Below are positions 6,192 to 13,745 of a stretch of DNA of 15,062 bases, one piece after another. The stretch is from the NCBI GenBank assembly GCA_919903585.1, contig CAKKST010000261.1, forward strand, positions 1 to 15,062, in the 5' to 3' direction. Positions within the stretch are counted from its first letter, which is position 1. Each line of letters starts with the position of its first letter. A model generated the notes under the pieces. The model searched no databases and had not been told where the DNA came from. It saw nothing but the letters and a program-made list of their open reading frames with translations. The position numbers were made by a program, and so were the translations under genes. The DNA comes from Nitrospiria bacterium. Its GTDB lineage: Bacteria > Nitrospirota > CAKKRA01 > 9FT-COMBO-42-15.

Positions 6192-6806
6192 TTATCTATG
6201 ATTTTTAATATATTTTGCAATACTATTTACTACATCTGCCCCAGCATCCATTACACCTGACTGGGAGCGTTCATCATGGATAATCCTTAAAACCTCCTCA
6301 CCTGTCTTGGTGTCCACGATCTTAAACTCTAATTCAGCCTTGGGGTTCCCTGCACCAAACCCGACCCAAAAATTTTTTGCGGCATCCCTTTCTGCTATCT
6401 TTAGAATATTTCCCATTATCACTGCATCGGCTGGCAGGCTCTTGATTTTTTCAAAGTCCTTTGGGCCGATATTCTGGTCTGATTTTTCAACCTGAAATAT
6501 ACCGGATAAGGTATTTACAAACATCTCGGGCATCTCCCTTTTTAACGATGCAGACTGTGCCATTGAGGAAGAAGACGAAAATGGTAATATAATCACCTTC
6601 TTATATTGTCCGAGCCTAACCCCATCCTTCAACTGCACCCAGTCAACATCACCATTTTCAAGGATCCCGCTGTAGTCAGAAAAGAAACCTGTGTCTACAA
6701 AATCACTGTCTTTAATATATAGGTCCTTCTTTGCATAAACAGTGCTGGCAATAAATAGTGTGAAGAAAAGCATTACTACTGAAGAGAGCGTAAATATCCT
6801 TTTCAT
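6192..6806 (-). CDS. Secreted DUF4410/DUF3313-like protein
   Basis: A 204-residue protein with a Sec signal peptide (MKR, hydrophobic core, cleavage likely after STVYA at 25). The mature part begins with a GFFSDYSGILE segment resembling DUF3313, then YKKVIILPFSSSS. Near the end, GFGAGNPKAELEFKIVDTKTGEEVLRI (positions 149-175) is the pattern of DUF4410-type periplasmic proteins. No lipobox is present, so it is expected to be soluble in the periplasm. It has an AAGGAGGA ribosome site and a strong sigma70 promoter, and leads a two-gene operon with the NTF2-like gene. The biochemical role is unknown; the family assignment is from pattern only. Confidence 0.72.
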   Translation of the reverse strand: MKRIFTLSSVVMLFFTLFIASTVYAKKDLYIKDSDFVDTGFFSDYSGILENGDVDWVQLKDGVRLGQYKKVIILPFSSSSSMAQSASLKREMPEMFVNTLSGIFQVEKSDQNIGPKDFEKIKSLPADAVIMGNILKIAERDAAKNFWVGFGAGNPKAELEFKIVDTKTGEEVLRIIHDERSQSGVMDAGADVVNSIAKYIKNHR

Positions 6807-6842
6807 AAAGTCCTCCTTATTAAATAGTTTTGTAATTTTTTA

Positions 6843-6871
6843 ATTCTACCGCTGTGCTTCTTATCTGTCAA
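6843..6871 (-). promoter_or_regulatory. Sigma70 promoter of the DUF4410/NTF2-like operon
   Basis: On the minus strand TTGACA (6871-6866), a 17-bp spacer and TAGAAT (6848-6843). The start should fall near 6836, giving a leader of about 30 nt with AAGGAGGA at 6818-6811. It is divergent from the promoter at 6899-6928. Confidence 0.75.
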
Positions 6872-6898
6872 TGGCAAAGGGCTGTTTTCCGCTTTGGC

Positions 6899-6928
6899 TT
6901 GACAAATAATATGCTATTGGCTTATAGT
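6899..6928 (+). promoter_or_regulatory. Sigma70 promoter giving a probable leaderless transcript
   Basis: TTGACA (6899-6904), an 18-bp spacer and TATAGT (6923-6928). Normal -10 to start spacing puts the first transcribed base at 6934-6936, and the ATG of the hydrolase begins at 6936. The only purine-rich stretch (AGGG, 6930-6933) is too close to the ATG to serve as a normal ribosome site. Confidence 0.6.
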
Positions 6929-6935
6929 TAGGGTA

Positions 6936-7595
6936 ATGAAGATAAAGTACTTCGGGCATTCTGCATTTAAGATTACACAAGAGAAGCACGGAGTGAGGGT
7001 GATAACAGACCCGTATGAGCCGAATTCGTATGACGGCGCCATCCGTTATTCAGAGATAGAGGATGAGGCAGAGGTCGTCACCATATCCCATAATCATCCT
7101 GACCATAATAACTTTATCGGCATAACCAGCAAACCCGAGGTAATGAAGGTAATAGGAAGGGTTGAAAAAGGCGGGATAACCTTAAATGGTATAGAGGCCT
7201 TTCACGATACAGCAAAGGGGGCAAGCCGCGGAAGGAATATTATTTTTACAATAACAGCAGATGACATAACCGTCTGCCACCTCGGCGACCTTGGTCATCC
7301 CTTAACAGAGGAACAGATAAAGAAGATAGGCAGGGTTGATATCCTTCTGATGCCTGTGGGCGGCTATTTTACAATAGAAAAGGATGCAATTGATTCAGTA
7401 ATTAATTCATTAAAGCCAAAGATAATAATTCCCATGCACTACAAGACCGATAAATGTGGTTTATCCATTGCCGGGGTTGATGCATTCTTAAAAGGACGGA
7501 AGGGGGTAAGGCATTTTAAGGAATCAGAGATTGCTATTAAGAAGGATTTATTGCCAAAGGAAACAGAGATATTTGTAATCCCGCCTTCTAACTGA
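6936..7595 (+). CDS. Metallo-beta-lactamase-fold hydrolase, UlaG/UPF0173-like
   Basis: A 219-residue cytoplasmic hydrolase of the metallo-beta-lactamase superfamily. The N-terminus MKIKYFGHSAFKI is typical of UPF0173/UlaG-like proteins. The metal-binding HxHxDH motif is HNHPDH (52-57), with further likely ligands His90, Asp118 (HLGDLGH) and His168 (PMHY), so a two-metal site looks complete. Related proteins hydrolyse lactones, phosphodiesters or other esters; the substrate is not predictable here. The ATG at 6936 coincides with the predicted transcription start. The LysR gene follows after 33 bp on the same strand and may be cotranscribed, but a regulatory link is unproven. Confidence 0.85.
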   Translation: MKIKYFGHSAFKITQEKHGVRVITDPYEPNSYDGAIRYSEIEDEAEVVTISHNHPDHNNFIGITSKPEVMKVIGRVEKGGITLNGIEAFHDTAKGASRGRNIIFTITADDITVCHLGDLGHPLTEEQIKKIGRVDILLMPVGGYFTIEKDAIDSVINSLKPKIIIPMHYKTDKCGLSIAGVDAFLKGRKGVRHFKESEIAIKKDLLPKETEIFVIPPSN

Positions 7596-7628
7596 ATAGA
7601 GGGTGGATCAAGTGGGGGAGAAGGGGAT

Positions 7629-7844
7629 ATGGAAGACCATAAACTAAAGATCTTCTGCGCTGTTGCAGAGACAGGGAGCTTTTCCAAGGCATCAAAGATA
7701 GTAAACCTCACGCAGCCTGCTGTAAGCCTCCAGATACAGGCGCTGGAAGAGCTTTATGAGACTGCCATCTTTGACCGCAGCGGCAAAAATATAACCCTTA
7801 CACCAGCAGGTAAACTCCTTTATAAATATGCAAGGACATATTGA
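7629..7844 (+). CDS. LysR-type regulator, N-terminal DNA-binding part (frameshifted gene)
   Basis: 71 residues covering the LysR winged helix-turn-helix: LKIFCAVAETGSFSKASKIVNLTQPAVSLQIQALEE, then LTPAGKLLYKYA, a very typical match. The frame ends at TGA (7842-7844) just where the linker helix should continue. In the next frame the expected continuation, ILSLYSSAEREIN, starts at once, so the natural gene has probably lost one base near AAGGAC (7832-7837). Joined, the two parts would give about 302 residues, the normal LysR length. A good ribosome site (GGGGGAG/AAGGGG) precedes the ATG. Possible explanations are a sequencing or assembly error, a recent inactivation, or a truly split regulator. 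Confidence 0.75.
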   Translation: MEDHKLKIFCAVAETGSFSKASKIVNLTQPAVSLQIQALEELYETAIFDRSGKNITLTPAGKLLYKYARTY

Positions 7845-8536
7845 GTCTTTACTCTTCTGCGGAGAGGGAGATAAATGCCACCATAGGCCTTTCAAAGGGA
7901 AGCCTGTCAGTAGGTGCAAGCTCTACCATCGGGAATTATCTCCTGCCTACAGTTATTATTGCCTTCAGGAAAAAATATCCAAAGATTGATGTGAACCTCG
8001 TTGTAAGCAATACAAAGGGGATTGTGGAATTCCTGAATGCAGGAAGGATTGATATTGGGCTTGTGGAGGGAGAGGTATCAAAACAGTCATTGGAGATAGA
8101 AAGGCTTTTAGATGATGAGCTGGTATTAATAATGCCGCCTGACCACCCATGGGTAAAGAGGAAGAACATATCTGTGTCTGAATTATTAACCCAGCCTGTT
8201 ATAATGCGTGAGGAGGGCTCAGGCACAAGGCAGATGATTGAAAAGCATCTTATAAATAATAAAATATCCCTGAGCAACCTCAAGATATCCCTTGTCCTCG
8301 GAAGCACAGAGGCAATAAAGACAGCAGTGGAGCAGGGGATGGGAGTCTCTATCCTCTCAAGGTGGGCAGTAAAAAAGGAGGTGCAGTTTGGGACTATAAA
8401 GGTAAACAGTTTTAAGGATATTCAGCTTATGAGGAATCTCAGCATAATCTTTCCTAAAAGGGGTTCACTCTCAAATACTGCAACAGAGTTTCTGGAATTT
8501 TTGAAGATTTTCCCTTTTCAGAATATTAATATTTAG
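7841..8536 (+). CDS. LysR-type regulator, effector-binding part (frameshifted gene)
   Basis: 231 residues of LysR linker helix and complete substrate-binding domain, including KGSLSVGASSTIGNYLLP, the first subdomain, AGRIDIGLVEG, and TAVEQGMGVSIL near the end. It reads on from the preceding frame after a one-base shift. If translated separately it would begin with TTG at 7841, overlapping the upstream TGA (TTGA), and an AAGGA sequence lies four bases upstream. That could let ribosomes restart, so a split protein is not excluded. Alone it could sense a ligand but not bind DNA. Intact, it would be a LysR regulator of unknown targets, perhaps of the neighbouring hydrolase. Confidence 0.75.
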   Translation: MSLYSSAEREINATIGLSKGSLSVGASSTIGNYLLPTVIIAFRKKYPKIDVNLVVSNTKGIVEFLNAGRIDIGLVEGEVSKQSLEIERLLDDELVLIMPPDHPWVKRKNISVSELLTQPVIMREEGSGTRQMIEKHLINNKISLSNLKISLVLGSTEAIKTAVEQGMGVSILSRWAVKKEVQFGTIKVNSFKDIQLMRNLSIIFPKRGSLSNTATEFLEFLKIFPFQNINI

Positions 8537-8600
8537 CAACAATTAAACCTTCTGTTTTTTTGATGTGTCTAATGTAATGTGTGGACAGGTGAGGTAAAAA

Positions 8601-10352
8601 ATGTTTAAAAAATATCTTTTTCTTTCCCTCCTTTTTTTGATTATCCCTTTCTCTTTAAGCCTTGCAGAAGAAGAGCCAGAAGGCTATGTGGCGCGCATAA
8701 GCCTGATCAACGGTGATGTATCACTCAAAAGGGGCGATGACAAAGACTGGATTGCAGCATCCATCAATATGCCGCTGCAGACAGGGGATTATATCTACTC
8801 GCCAAAGGTGGCAAAGGCAGAGGTGCAGTTTGATAATGGGGCTCATATCAGGCTCTCAGAGAATACAGACCTTGGCATTCTCAATCTTTCAGGGGATATT
8901 ATTCAATTAAAGATCGGCGCAGGGAGGGCGACCTTAGGGATAAGGGAGCTGTCTAAATCAGGCGCATTTGAGGTTGATACGGCTAATGTGGCAATCACGC
9001 CGCTTGCATCCGGCAGATACCGTATTGATGTGGACGAAGATGGAAATACTGTCCTTACGATTCAGAAGGGTAAGGCAGAGGTTACAACAGATGGCGGCTC
9101 TATCACCATCTCAGATGGCCAGAGGATAAGTATTGAAGGGATTGATTCACAGGAGTATGAGATTGCGCAGGCAGATAAAAGGGATGCATGGGATGAGTGG
9201 AATGATGAACGCGATGGCAGATTAGCTACTGTTAAAAGCAAGGAGTATGTGCCTGTGTATATCAGCGGTGTTGAAGACCTTGATGCCCATGGAAGATGGG
9301 CCGTTGTTCCGGAATATGGTTATGTCTGGACACCAACAGTGGTTGAGGTTGGATGGGCGCCCTATCGCGCAGGCAGATGGGTATGGCGCGATCCTTGGGG
9401 ATGGGTCTGGGTCTCTTATGAACCTTGGGGATGGGCGCCTTATCACTATGGCCGCTGGGTATTCGTAACATCCATTGGATGGTGCTGGATGCCGGAGGAA
9501 AGAAGGGCGGCTGTATGGCGATGGCGGCCGGGTCTTGTAAGATTCGCAATGGGGCCGTCATGGGTTGCATGGGTGCCTTTAGGCCCGAGAGAGGTATATT
9601 ACTGGAGGCACACGCCCTCTGTCAGTGTAGGTGTATCTGTAAATGTGAACATAACCAATTCAGTTACCATAGTCCACAGGGATACCTTTCTAAGAGGTGT
9701 AAAGGTTTCAGCGCCCCTTCCGCCTAATCCCTTTAAGACAGGAAAGATAATTGCCGGCCCGCCATTAATAGTTCCCACAAAGGCAAGTCTGGCTCCGCTT
9801 CCAACAAAGGTGGTACCGAGATACGCCGTCCCATCAGCTAAGGTTATACATAGGCCTGCTGTAGTAAAGACCACACCGCCGCCTGCGCCAAAGACATTCT
9901 ATGAAAAGAAAAAAGAGATAAAGGCATCAGGCGGGCTTCCTGTAAAGGAATTGACCCATTCCCCAAAGACAGGAGAGGTTAAAAAGGAAGCAATTAAAGG
10001 CAAGCAGGCAATGCCTGCGAGGGAGATAAAGAGCGGCAAAGGAACCTTTAAACCTAAAGAGACCAAACCGTCTCCTATAGAAAGGGAAAGAAGAAATGAA
10101 TCCAAAAAAGAAATAGCGCCAAAAGACCCTGACAGGAAAAAGGTCATGCCAGAAAAGAGGCCAGAAGGGAAAAAAGAAACGAGGCCAGAAAAGAGACCAG
10201 AAAAGAGAAAAGAAGAGAAGCCGCCTGTTCTTAAGAAAGAAGGGGTGAAAAAACAGAAGGCAATAAAAGAAAATAAAGAGGATAAATCTATCAAAGGACA
10301 AAGAGAGGATAAAGAAATGGGTCCAAGAAAGGGAAGGAAAAAGGACAATTAA
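8601..10352 (+). CDS. Secreted FecR-domain protein with Trp-rich DUF6600-like region
   Basis: A 583-residue exported protein. A signal peptide (MFKKYLFLSLLFLIIPFSLSLA, about 1-22) is followed by a FecR-like domain (about 28-185), with ISLINGDVSLKRGDDKDW and later the strand-rich GRYRIDVDEDGNTVLTIQKGKAEV segment. Residues 230-335 are an aromatic block with 18 Trp in 103 positions, built on GRWVW-PWGW and GWAPY motifs as in DUF6600 proteins. Residues about 370-430 are Pro/Lys-rich, and 430-583 are a low-complexity Lys/Glu/Pro/Arg tail, probably disordered and strongly basic. No cytoplasmic anti-sigma region or membrane helix is seen, so FecR signalling is unlikely; binding to cell wall or envelope polymers is a guess. 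The ribosome site is GGTGAGG. Confidence 0.82.
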   Translation: MFKKYLFLSLLFLIIPFSLSLAEEEPEGYVARISLINGDVSLKRGDDKDWIAASINMPLQTGDYIYSPKVAKAEVQFDNGAHIRLSENTDLGILNLSGDIIQLKIGAGRATLGIRELSKSGAFEVDTANVAITPLASGRYRIDVDEDGNTVLTIQKGKAEVTTDGGSITISDGQRISIEGIDSQEYEIAQADKRDAWDEWNDERDGRLATVKSKEYVPVYISGVEDLDAHGRWAVVPEYGYVWTPTVVEVGWAPYRAGRWVWRDPWGWVWVSYEPWGWAPYHYGRWVFVTSIGWCWMPEERRAAVWRWRPGLVRFAMGPSWVAWVPLGPREVYYWRHTPSVSVGVSVNVNITNSVTIVHRDTFLRGVKVSAPLPPNPFKTGKIIAGPPLIVPTKASLAPLPTKVVPRYAVPSAKVIHRPAVVKTTPPPAPKTFYEKKKEIKASGGLPVKELTHSPKTGEVKKEAIKGKQAMPAREIKSGKGTFKPKETKPSPIERERRNESKKEIAPKDPDRKKVMPEKRPEGKKETRPEKRPEKRKEEKPPVLKKEGVKKQKAIKENKEDKSIKGQREDKEMGPRKGRKKDN

Positions 10353-10507
10353 TTAGACTATACGATTTTCAAATACCCTGTATATAATAAGCGAATAGTT
10401 TTCCTGCCGCAACCATACCCCAATTTAACAGCTTTCCATAAATAATCTATCTAAAAGACTTTAAATTACAGATAGTTATCGTTACATGCCTTTATTAGTG
10501 CAGTATC

Positions 10508-10523
10508 TGGCACGGCCTTTGCA
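10508..10523 (+). promoter_or_regulatory. Sigma54 (-24/-12) promoter of the PP2C/VWA/FHA cluster
   Basis: TGGCAC at 10508-10513 and TTGCA at 10519-10523 match the sigma54 consensus with no deviation in the invariant bases; GG (10509-10510) and GC (10521-10522) are 10 bp apart. The predicted start, near 10534, is 16 nt before the ATG at 10550. The 155 bp upstream hold no gene; an imperfect inverted repeat CTATCT (10447-10452)/AGATAG (10470-10475) lies about 60 bp upstream and could be an activator site, though that is weak. Confidence 0.82.
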
Positions 10524-10549
10524 CTATTAAATAGCAGGAGGCAGTGTCA

Positions 10550-12151
10550 ATGGGAATCTTTAGCAGCCCCATCCTAAATGCAATAGAAGGCGGTATTAAG
10601 AACAGGTTGAGGAATATTGAGGGTAAAATAGAAAAGATGGCTATTAAGGCTATTGAAAAGAAAGGCGAGGAAAACAGGCCTTTGAAGCGGGGTGTTGTTA
10701 TAAATAACAGATACAGGATTGAGGAGTTTGTTATGAAGATGGAAGGATGCAATGCATATCTGGCCACAGATATAGAAGGCTATAAGAGGTGCTGGGGATG
10801 CGGCCATGATGGAAATAATAAGGATGATGTCTTTTGCAATCACTGCGGTGTTGAGCTTGGTGCAAGGGTATATCAGATTGTAGAGGCGGATAAAAATAAT
10901 AATTTCTCTACTGAGACAGCTTTTATGAAGAATGGGATCAGCCATCAAAACATGATTGGACTCTACGATAGATTTGCCCTTGATGAAAGGGAATATCTGG
11001 TCTCTGAATATGTAAAGGGGATGCCCCTTAAGGATAAAGGTTTTGATGAGAATCAAATAAGGGATTACACCCTTAGCCTTGCTGATATGGCGGAATATCT
11101 GCATTCGCAGAATGTCTCTGTATCAGGCCTGCAGGCTGATGACCTGATAGTTGGAGAGGGCAGGCTCAAGTTAGCCAATCTTGCAGGATTGAGAATGATG
11201 GAAAGCGGTATCTCGCACAGCAGGAGAAAAAAGGATATCAGGCATCTTGCAAAGATACTTATAGGTTTGATTAATGATAAGGGAGAAGACTGGGGGATAA
11301 CATCAGTATTGCAGAAGGCAGCAGGGGGCGGTTTTTCATCAGCAGGAAGATTCAGGGAGAGGCTTGAGGATGCAAAAGACAACGTTACTTCAGGCGAGGC
11401 CATCATTGTTGAAGGTATGACAGATATAGGGATTGTCCGCAAGGTGAATGAGGATTCGCTGAGGATAACAGAGCTATCTATAAACAGTGATTCAAAGAAG
11501 GCGAATCTCTTTATAGTTGCCGATGGGATGGGTGGGCATCAGAGCGGCGATGTGGCGAGCTCAATGGCAGTTGAGGCATTGGTAGAGGAGATCAAAAAGG
11601 GCATGGAGGTGCAAAAGGAGATAAATGAAGGCGCGTTATCTGATTTTGTGAAGACGGCTGTGGCTAATACAAATAAAATAGTTTATGACTTTGCGAGGGG
11701 GAATAAAAGGGATATGGGTACGACAGTAGTTGGAGGGCTCCTTTTTGCAGATACACTTTATACAGCGAGTGTGGGAGACAGCAGGGCATACCTGATAAGA
11801 AACGGTGAGGCCGCTCAGATTACAAAGGACCATTCCCTTGTTGCAAGGCTTGTGGAGCTGAATATGCTGGATCCAAAGGATGCGAGGCATCATCCAAAGA
11901 GCAATATCCTTCTCCGCACAATTGGAACAGACCCAAAGGTAGAGGTGGATGCATACAAAACAAAGGTTAGAAAGGGTGATTATCTGCTGCTGTGCACAGA
12001 CGGGCTCTGGAATCAGCTCGCTGATGATGAGATTGCCCATGTTATAAAAAAGAGTTCTCCGCAGGATGCCTGCAGAGAGATGATCAGGATTGCCAATGAG
12101 CGCGGCGGTCCTGACAATATCACAGCAATTGTGGTAAAGATCAATAACTAA
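10550..12151 (+). CDS. Pseudokinase with inserted zinc ribbon fused to PP2C protein phosphatase
   Basis: A 533-residue cytoplasmic protein. I chose ATG 10550 because AGGAGG (10536-10541) is 8 nt upstream; GTG 10544 is only 2 nt away. Residues about 50-280 follow a Ser/Thr kinase fold (RYRIEEF start, HQNMIGLYDRF, YLVSEYVKGMPL, MAEYLHSQ). However, the Gly loop is degenerate, HRD-K-N is replaced by VSGLQADDL, DFG by ANLAG, and a zinc ribbon (C81xxC84...C96xxC99) replaces the ATP-lysine strand, so this half should be inactive. Residues 285-533 are a complete PP2C domain: NED (300-302), ADGMGGH (324-330), GTT (390-392), VGDSRAY (408-414), CTDG (482-485) and PDN (521-523). It should remove phosphate from Ser/Thr. 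It heads the cluster, under a sigma54 promoter. Confidence 0.88.
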   Translation: MGIFSSPILNAIEGGIKNRLRNIEGKIEKMAIKAIEKKGEENRPLKRGVVINNRYRIEEFVMKMEGCNAYLATDIEGYKRCWGCGHDGNNKDDVFCNHCGVELGARVYQIVEADKNNNFSTETAFMKNGISHQNMIGLYDRFALDEREYLVSEYVKGMPLKDKGFDENQIRDYTLSLADMAEYLHSQNVSVSGLQADDLIVGEGRLKLANLAGLRMMESGISHSRRKKDIRHLAKILIGLINDKGEDWGITSVLQKAAGGGFSSAGRFRERLEDAKDNVTSGEAIIVEGMTDIGIVRKVNEDSLRITELSINSDSKKANLFIVADGMGGHQSGDVASSMAVEALVEEIKKGMEVQKEINEGALSDFVKTAVANTNKIVYDFARGNKRDMGTTVVGGLLFADTLYTASVGDSRAYLIRNGEAAQITKDHSLVARLVELNMLDPKDARHHPKSNILLRTIGTDPKVEVDAYKTKVRKGDYLLLCTDGLWNQLADDEIAHVIKKSSPQDACREMIRIANERGGPDNITAIVVKINN

Positions 12152-12153
12152 AT

Positions 12154-12271
12154 ACCCCTCACCCTAACCCTCTCCCACAAGGGGAGAGGGGATTTTAGAA
12201 AGATTCCCTCCCTAGAAGGGGGATTTCTTCAATTCCCCCTCCCTTGACGGGAGGGGATGAAGGGGAGGGTG
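12154..12271. repeat. G/C-rich nested palindromic repeat, copy 1 (118 bp)
   Basis: Starts TACCCCTCACCCTAACCC and ends AGGGGAGGGTG. It contains nested hairpins, e.g. CCCTCTCCC (12168-12176) with GGGGAGAGGG (12181-12190), and CCCCTCCC with GGGAGGGG nearer the 3' end. A second copy lies at 13597-13717: the first 41 positions match at 39 and the last 39 at 36, while the middle differs. It fills the gap between the phosphatase and VWA genes and would form strong mRNA structure just before the AAGGAGG site of the VWA gene. Confidence 0.8.
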
Positions 12272-12298
12272 AATGCAACTTAAAAAGGAGGTAAAAAA

Positions 12299-13573
12299 AT
12301 GGCTGAGAATTTAAACTTAAATTACACATTAAGCAAGGAGTGCCTGCCTGTATCCGGCGAGAGTCAGCTTCTCTATACATTGATAGAGATAGGCGCAGGC
12401 CAGATTGGCGCGGCAACTAAGGGGATGCCCTTTAATCTTGCCCTGCTTCTTGACAGGAGCGGTTCAATGGACGGCAGGAAGATTGAGAACCTCAGGGAGG
12501 CGGTAAAGAATGTGGTGGACAGCCTTAGCGAAAAGGACAGGATATCCATTGTCATCTTTGATGATGAAGTGGAGGTGCTGCTCTCAAATCAAGCGCCTAC
12601 TGATAAGGCAGGGATAAAGAATAAGATAGATGACATTATCCCTCGCGGCGGCACACAGATATCTGACGGCCTGAAAAAGGCCATTGAAGAGATTAAGAAG
12701 GGCGCATCAAAAGACATGGTTAGCAGGATACTTCTATTAACTGACGGTGAGACATGGGATGATGAAAAGAAATGCGAGGAGTTGTCAGCAGAGGCAAAGA
12801 AGGCAGGCGTTTCAATAACAGCAGTAGGGCTTGGTGATGAGTGGAATGAGAATCTACTTATCTCTATCGGCGAGAAGAGCGGCGGTGATTCATACTGGAT
12901 AGAAAAGCCTGAGGACATTATGGCACGCTTTACATCAGAGGTGGCAGGACTGAGGGATGTTGTGGCAACGAACCTGAATGTCATCTACAAGCTGAGCAAG
13001 GGTGTGGAGCCATTGAGGATATATCGTGTGAAGCCGATGATATCTGATCTTGGAAGGTCTGTTGTTGGAAGCGGCAATATCTCTGTCTCCCTCGGCGAGG
13101 TGGATGGCGCAGTGGGCCAGTCTTTGCTTGTTGAAACGATCCTCCCATCAAAGGATGCAGGAAGATTCAGGGTGGGGCAGATAGAGATAAGTTATGATGT
13201 GCCATCAAAAGGGATAAGGCAGGAGAAGATTAAGGCAGATGTGGTGCTGAACTTTTCCGCTGATCAGGCATTAACTGCAAAGGTGAATGCAAAGGTGATG
13301 AATGTTGTTGAGAGGGTGAATGCCTTTAAGCTGCAGACAAGGGCATTAACAGAGGCAAGGCTCGGCAATACTATAGCAGCAACAAAGAAGCTTCAGGTTG
13401 CAGCAACAAGGCTTCTTGAGCTTGGAGAGGTGGAGCTTGCAAAGACAGCAAAGATGGAGGCAGAAAACCTTGCTAAAGGCGGGAGCCTGACATCTGCGGG
13501 CACAAAGAAACTTCAGTATGAAACAAGGAGATTAACAAGGAAGTTATTGGATGAAATTGAGGCAGGGAAGTAG
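12299..13573 (+). CDS. von Willebrand factor A domain protein, cytoplasmic
   Basis: A 424-residue protein with no signal peptide or membrane helix. A beta-strand N-terminal segment (1-44) precedes a VWA domain (about 45-215) with a complete metal-ion-dependent adhesion site: D52-x-S54-x-S56 (LLLDRSGSM), T119 (GGTQ) and D149 (LLTDGE). A beta-rich domain (about 222-320) and a C-terminal Ala/Lys/Leu-rich helical region (about 325-424) follow. VWA domains with intact MIDAS bind partner proteins through Mg2+. Its place between a PP2C phosphatase and two FHA proteins suggests it assembles or presents phosphoproteins; this is inference. The AAGGAGG site is 7 nt from the ATG. Identical-type palindromic repeats flank the gene on both sides. 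Confidence 0.92.
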   Translation: MAENLNLNYTLSKECLPVSGESQLLYTLIEIGAGQIGAATKGMPFNLALLLDRSGSMDGRKIENLREAVKNVVDSLSEKDRISIVIFDDEVEVLLSNQAPTDKAGIKNKIDDIIPRGGTQISDGLKKAIEEIKKGASKDMVSRILLLTDGETWDDEKKCEELSAEAKKAGVSITAVGLGDEWNENLLISIGEKSGGDSYWIEKPEDIMARFTSEVAGLRDVVATNLNVIYKLSKGVEPLRIYRVKPMISDLGRSVVGSGNISVSLGEVDGAVGQSLLVETILPSKDAGRFRVGQIEISYDVPSKGIRQEKIKADVVLNFSADQALTAKVNAKVMNVVERVNAFKLQTRALTEARLGNTIAATKKLQVAATRLLELGEVELAKTAKMEAENLAKGGSLTSAGTKKLQYETRRLTRKLLDEIEAGK

Positions 13574-13596
13574 AAAAGGTTAATTGCAAACTACAT

Positions 13597-13717
13597 ACCC
13601 CTCACCCTATCCCTCTCCCCCAAGGGGAGAGGGGATCTGATGGTTTTCTCTCCCGCAAGGGGAGAGGGAATCTTATTATTTCCCCTCCCTTGATGGGAGG
13701 GGATTAAGGGGAGGGTG
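13597..13717. repeat. G/C-rich nested palindromic repeat, copy 2 (121 bp)
   Basis: The second copy of the element at 12154-12271, in the same orientation, between the VWA and zinc-ribbon FHA genes. The first hairpin is CCCTCTCCC/GGGGAGAGGG, the middle one CTCTCCC-GCAA-GGGGAGAG and the third CCCCTCCC/GGGAGGGG. The middle differs from copy 1 while each hairpin keeps its pairing. It ends about 14 bp before the AAAGGAGG site of the next gene. Confidence 0.8.
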
Positions 13718-13745
13718 GGGGTTAAAAACAAAAGGAGGTATTAAA

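Noticed and set aside
9899..10348. Minus-strand Phe/Ser/Leu-rich frames resembling membrane proteins
   Set aside because: They are the antisense of the Lys/Glu/Pro-rich tail of the FecR-domain protein; Lys and Glu codons read as Phe, Leu and Ser on the other strand.
12589..12984. 131-codon minus-strand frame
   Set aside because: Antisense of the VWA domain coding region, Ser/Phe-rich, without start signals.
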